Assembly: GCA_002391425.1 (NCBI GenBank) | Contig: DGEZ01000114.1 | Span: forward strand, 1 to 16,184 | DNA length: 16,184 bases | Direction of reading: 5' to 3' | Source: Micrococcales bacterium UBA3913 | GTDB taxonomy: Bacteria > Actinomycetota > Actinomycetes > Actinomycetales > Microbacteriaceae | Shown: positions 14,450-16,184 of the stretch, piece by piece | Numbering within the stretch: the stretch's first letter is position 1 | Layout: each line of letters begins with the position of its first letter | Made by a program: the position numbers and the translations under genes | The notes under the pieces: generated by a model | Seen by the model: only the letters and a program-made list of their open reading frames with translations | Databases searched by the model: none | What the model was told of the DNA's origin: nothing

Positions 14450-14455
14450 AGCCTA
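14450..14455 (-). promoter_or_regulatory. -10 element for a near-leaderless MFS transcript
   Basis: TAGGCT on the minus strand ends 7 nt before the ATG at 14442. It is half of the perfect palindrome AGCCTAGGCT (14450-14459), which could also be bound by a repressor. Confidence 0.45.
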
Positions 14456-14510
14456 GGCTCTCCGTGTAAAGCCGGTGTTTCGCCGTTTTCTGCGCGGGTG
14501 CGTTCCGCGC

Positions 14511-14516
14511 TAGATT
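14511..14516 (+). promoter_or_regulatory. -10 element for a leaderless phosphoribosyltransferase transcript
   Basis: TAGATT ends 6 nt before the ATG at 14523, with no Shine-Dalgarno in between. The divergent MFS start is only 80 bp away, so the two promoters share one short region. Confidence 0.6.
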
Positions 14517-14522
14517 CGACGT

Positions 14523-15029
14523 ATGACTTCTGAGACCGAGACATCGTCTATTGAGCGCGAAATCTTCACCTGGGAGGATTTCGGGCAAGCTGCGCGTGAA
14601 CTCGCGCAGATGATCGCTGACAGCGGCTGGATTCCCGAGGTGGTGATCGCCGTCGCGCGAGGTGGCCTCATTCCTGCCGGTGCGCTGTCGTACGCTTTGG
14701 GGACGAAAGTCTGCGGAAGCCTCAACGTCGAGTTTTACAGCGACGTCGCCCAGACCCTCCCGGAGCCGGTTGTGCTGCCTCCGCTGCTGGATACGACGGC
14801 TTTGGAGGGCAGACGCGTGCTCATCGCTGACGATGTCGCGGACTCCGGCAAGACCCTGCAGCTGACGGTCGCGCTGCTGGAGGACACCGGTGCCGAGGTG
14901 CGCACGGCGACGATTTATGCGAAACCGACGACGGTCTTCGAACCGGAGTACGTGCTCCGGCACACCGGAAAGTGGATCACCTTCCCGTGGTCCGCGCAGA
15001 AGCCTGTCACCGGGAGGTACGGGGAATAG
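14523..15029 (+). CDS. Phosphoribosyltransferase, hypoxanthine/xanthine-guanine type
   Basis: A 168-residue type I PRTase that most likely joins a purine base to PRPP in purine salvage in the cytoplasm. The PRPP-binding signature is VLIADDVADSGKTL (99-112), with the paired acidic residues at 103-104 and the Ser-Gly-Lys-Thr phosphate loop. The VARGGLIPAG loop (44-53) is the other PRPP contact. The C-terminal KWITFPW is typical of the small Gpt/COG2236-like group. No hood domain specific enough to name the base is evident, so guanine, xanthine or hypoxanthine are all possible. Translation starts on a leaderless ATG behind TAGATT. The stop codon TAG shares its last base with the GTG start of the uracil-DNA glycosylase gene, so the two are co-transcribed and probably coupled. 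Confidence 0.88.
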   Translation: MTSETETSSIEREIFTWEDFGQAARELAQMIADSGWIPEVVIAVARGGLIPAGALSYALGTKVCGSLNVEFYSDVAQTLPEPVVLPPLLDTTALEGRRVLIADDVADSGKTLQLTVALLEDTGAEVRTATIYAKPTTVFEPEYVLRHTGKWITFPWSAQKPVTGRYGE

Positions 15030-15712
15030 TGCCCGCGCATCCCCTCTCGGAGTTGGTGGACCCCGGCTGGGCCCAGGCTCTTCGCCCGGTGGAGGGCACG
15101 ATTGCGGAGATTGGCGAGAAACTCCGGGAGCAGACTGCACGCGGCGGCCACTATCTTCCTGCGGGCCGACTTGTGCTTCGCGCGTTTACGATCCCCTTCG
15201 ACTCGATCCGCGTGCTCATCCTGGGGCAGGACCCGTACCCCACCCCGGGCCATCCCGTCGGGCTGGCGTTTTCGGTAGCTCCGGAGGTTCGGCCCGTCCC
15301 GAAGTCTTTGCAGAACATTTACCGGGAACTGCACGACGATGTGGGTATCCCGGTGCCCGCCCACGGAGACCTCACCCAGTGGACGCATCACGGCGTGATG
15401 TTGCTGAACAGGGTGCTGACGGTTTCCCCCGGCGCGCCGGGGAGCCATCGCGGAATCGGGTGGGAGGCGGTTACGGAGTGTGCGATCCGGGCGCTGGCAG
15501 CGCGGGATGCTCCCCTGGTCGCAATTCTGTGGGGTCGGGATGCGCAGTCCGCCCGCTCGTTCCTCGGGGATACGCCGGTGATCGCCTCGGCGCATCCGTC
15601 GCCGCTGTCCGCATCCCGAGGGTTCTTCGGGTCGCGGCCGTTCAGCCGCGCGAACAGTGCGTTGGTCGCTCAGGGGGCGACTCCGGTCGACTGGTCTCTG
15701 TCGGAATCATAG
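15029..15712 (+). CDS. ung: Uracil-DNA glycosylase, family 1
   Basis: A 227-residue base-excision repair enzyme that removes uracil from DNA; E. coli Ung is 229 residues. The water-activating loop is ILGQDPYPTPGHPVGLAFSV (64-83) with catalytic Asp68. The base-recognition segment is GVMLLNRVLTV (122-132). The leucine/His loop is SAHPSPLSASRGFFGSRPFSRAN (187-209) with catalytic His189. The GTG at 15029 is chosen over an ATG at 14972: it overlaps the previous stop as TAGTG, has GGGG 5 nt upstream, and gives the usual family length. Co-transcription with a purine-salvage PRTase is likely. Assignment is firm. Confidence 0.96.
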   Translation: MPAHPLSELVDPGWAQALRPVEGTIAEIGEKLREQTARGGHYLPAGRLVLRAFTIPFDSIRVLILGQDPYPTPGHPVGLAFSVAPEVRPVPKSLQNIYRELHDDVGIPVPAHGDLTQWTHHGVMLLNRVLTVSPGAPGSHRGIGWEAVTECAIRALAARDAPLVAILWGRDAQSARSFLGDTPVIASAHPSPLSASRGFFGSRPFSRANSALVAQGATPVDWSLSES

Positions 15713-15719
15713 ATTCTCC

Positions 15720-15740
15720 TGCCCGTGTGCGGCGCGGGCA
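15720..15740. repeat. Small hairpin between ung and the acetyltransferase gene
   Basis: TGCCCG (15720-15725) and CGGGCA (15735-15740) are 6 bp arms with a 9-nt spacer, between the ung stop and the next gene's -10. There is no T-run; it could be a weak GC-rich terminator or chance. Confidence 0.3.
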
Positions 15741-15741
15741 C

Positions 15742-15747
15742 TAGCAT
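15742..15747 (+). promoter_or_regulatory. -10 element for a leaderless acetyltransferase transcript
   Basis: TAGCAT ends 6 nt before the ATG at 15754, the same geometry as at 1695 and 14511. Confidence 0.5.
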
Positions 15748-15753
15748 GGACCC

Positions 15754-16151
15754 ATGCTTCCGGAGGAATACAACCCTGGGCGCAAGTTGCCTCGTCACTT
15801 GCGCAAACGTGTGATTGCGGATGTGGGGGTTCCCTCCATTCGGGCGGCCACGCGGCAGGACATGGGGGATGTCGCCGAGATTTACCGCCATTACGTGGAG
15901 AACACGGTGGTTTCTTTCGATGAGACGCCGAAATCTGTTGCGCAATGGCAGGAGAAATTCGACTATCTCGAGCACCTCGATCTGCCGTTCCTGGTGGCGG
16001 TCTCGGGGCACGGCCAGGTACTCGGTTTCGCGTACGTCTCGCCGTGGAATCTTCGTGGGGCCTACAAGCACACCGTGGAGGACTCCATCTACCTGCGCCC
16101 GGCAGCGACCGGCTTGCGGCTGGGGGCGGAGCTGATGACTCTGCTCATGGA
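15754..16151 (+). CDS. GNAT-family N-acetyltransferase (partial; phosphinothricin-acetyltransferase-like)
   Basis: The first 132 codons of a GNAT acetyltransferase, which moves acetyl from acetyl-CoA to an amine. After a basic N-terminal extension (1-27), the domain begins with PSIRAATRQDMGDVAEIYRHYVENTVVSFDE, the opening typical of phosphinothricin/methionine-sulfoximine acetyltransferase-like members. It continues through GFAYVSPWNLRGAYKHTVEDSIYL and an LRPAATGLRLGAELM stretch, where the acetyl-CoA-binding loop lies. The substrate is probably a small amino-acid-like molecule, but this is not proven. The frame stays open to position 16184, but everything from 16152 on is sequencing adapter, so the last ten or so apparent residues are not part of the protein. 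The ATG follows a TANNNT hexamer; a purine-rich GGAGGA lies just inside the coding region rather than before it. Confidence 0.82.
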
Positions 16152-16184
16152 CTGTCTCTTTTACACATCTCCGAGGCCCCCAGA
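16152..16184. other. Illumina Nextera transposase adapter remnant (artefact)
   Basis: The last 33 bases begin CTGTCTCTT and continue with TACACATCTCCGAG after one changed base. This is the Nextera transposon end plus the start of the read-2 adapter, with 29 of 33 positions matching as I recall that sequence (CTGTCTCTTATACACATCT then CCGAGCCCACGAGA). The mismatches look like low-quality read ends. It is not genomic and should be trimmed. Confidence 0.93.

Noticed and set aside
16152..16184. An IS50/Tn5 transposon end at the right edge
   Set aside because: The mosaic-end-like bases are followed by read-2 adapter-like sequence and stop at the sequence edge, so library adapter is the simpler explanation than a real transposon.

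Overview
The window looks like about 16 kb of chromosome from a high-GC actinobacterium with a fermentative or facultatively anaerobic lifestyle. The evidence is the GC-rich coding sequence, a CUT1 sugar importer of alpha-glucoside (AglEFG) type with no ATPase gene of its own, a GT87-type membrane glycosyltransferase, an anaerobic pyruvate formate-lyase, and several genes whose -10 hexamer (TANNNT) sits about 6-7 nt before the start codon, as in leaderless actinobacterial transcripts. A member of the Actinomycetaceae would fit, but the lineage is an inference. The right end is not genomic: the last 33 bases match the Illumina Nextera transposase adapter with a few errors, so the window ends at a contig edge.

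Layout. Positions 1-1613 (minus): a DedA-family membrane protein cut by the window edge, and upstream of it a Gfo/Idh/MocA-type NAD(P)-dependent oxidoreductase. Position 1707 (plus): a zinc nucleobase/nucleoside deaminase, divergent from the oxidoreductase. Positions 2532-6194 (plus): a sugar ABC importer operon of binding lipoprotein, first permease and second permease. The first permease carries a large extracellular insertion with a Cna-B/SdrD-B-like beta-sandwich domain. Two copies of an imperfect palindrome lie before the operon. Positions 6307-8595 (minus): pflB, convergent with the importer, with terminator-like hairpins between them. Positions 8786-10192 (plus): a GT87-like glycosyltransferase, divergent from pflB, with a rho-independent-type hairpin in the shared upstream region.

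Positions 10183-12741 (minus): metY and metX, which together make homocysteine by acetylation of homoserine and direct sulfhydrylation. A good promoter precedes metY. metX ends tail-to-tail with the glycosyltransferase with a 10 bp overlap. Positions 12955-14442 (minus): an MFS transporter. Positions 14523-15712 (plus): a phosphoribosyltransferase and uracil-DNA glycosylase, joined by a 1 bp TAGTG overlap. Position 15754 (plus): a GNAT acetyltransferase that runs into the adapter.

Functional links are visible within the importer operon, within metY-metX, and perhaps in nucleobase handling (deaminase, phosphoribosyltransferase, uracil glycosylase). The rest are ordinary housekeeping or accessory genes. 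No CRISPR array, insertion sequence, tRNA, rRNA or phage gene was seen, and no stretch over 300 bases lacks a gene. The most unusual biology is the immunoglobulin-like domain in the sugar permease; the most practical finding is the adapter.
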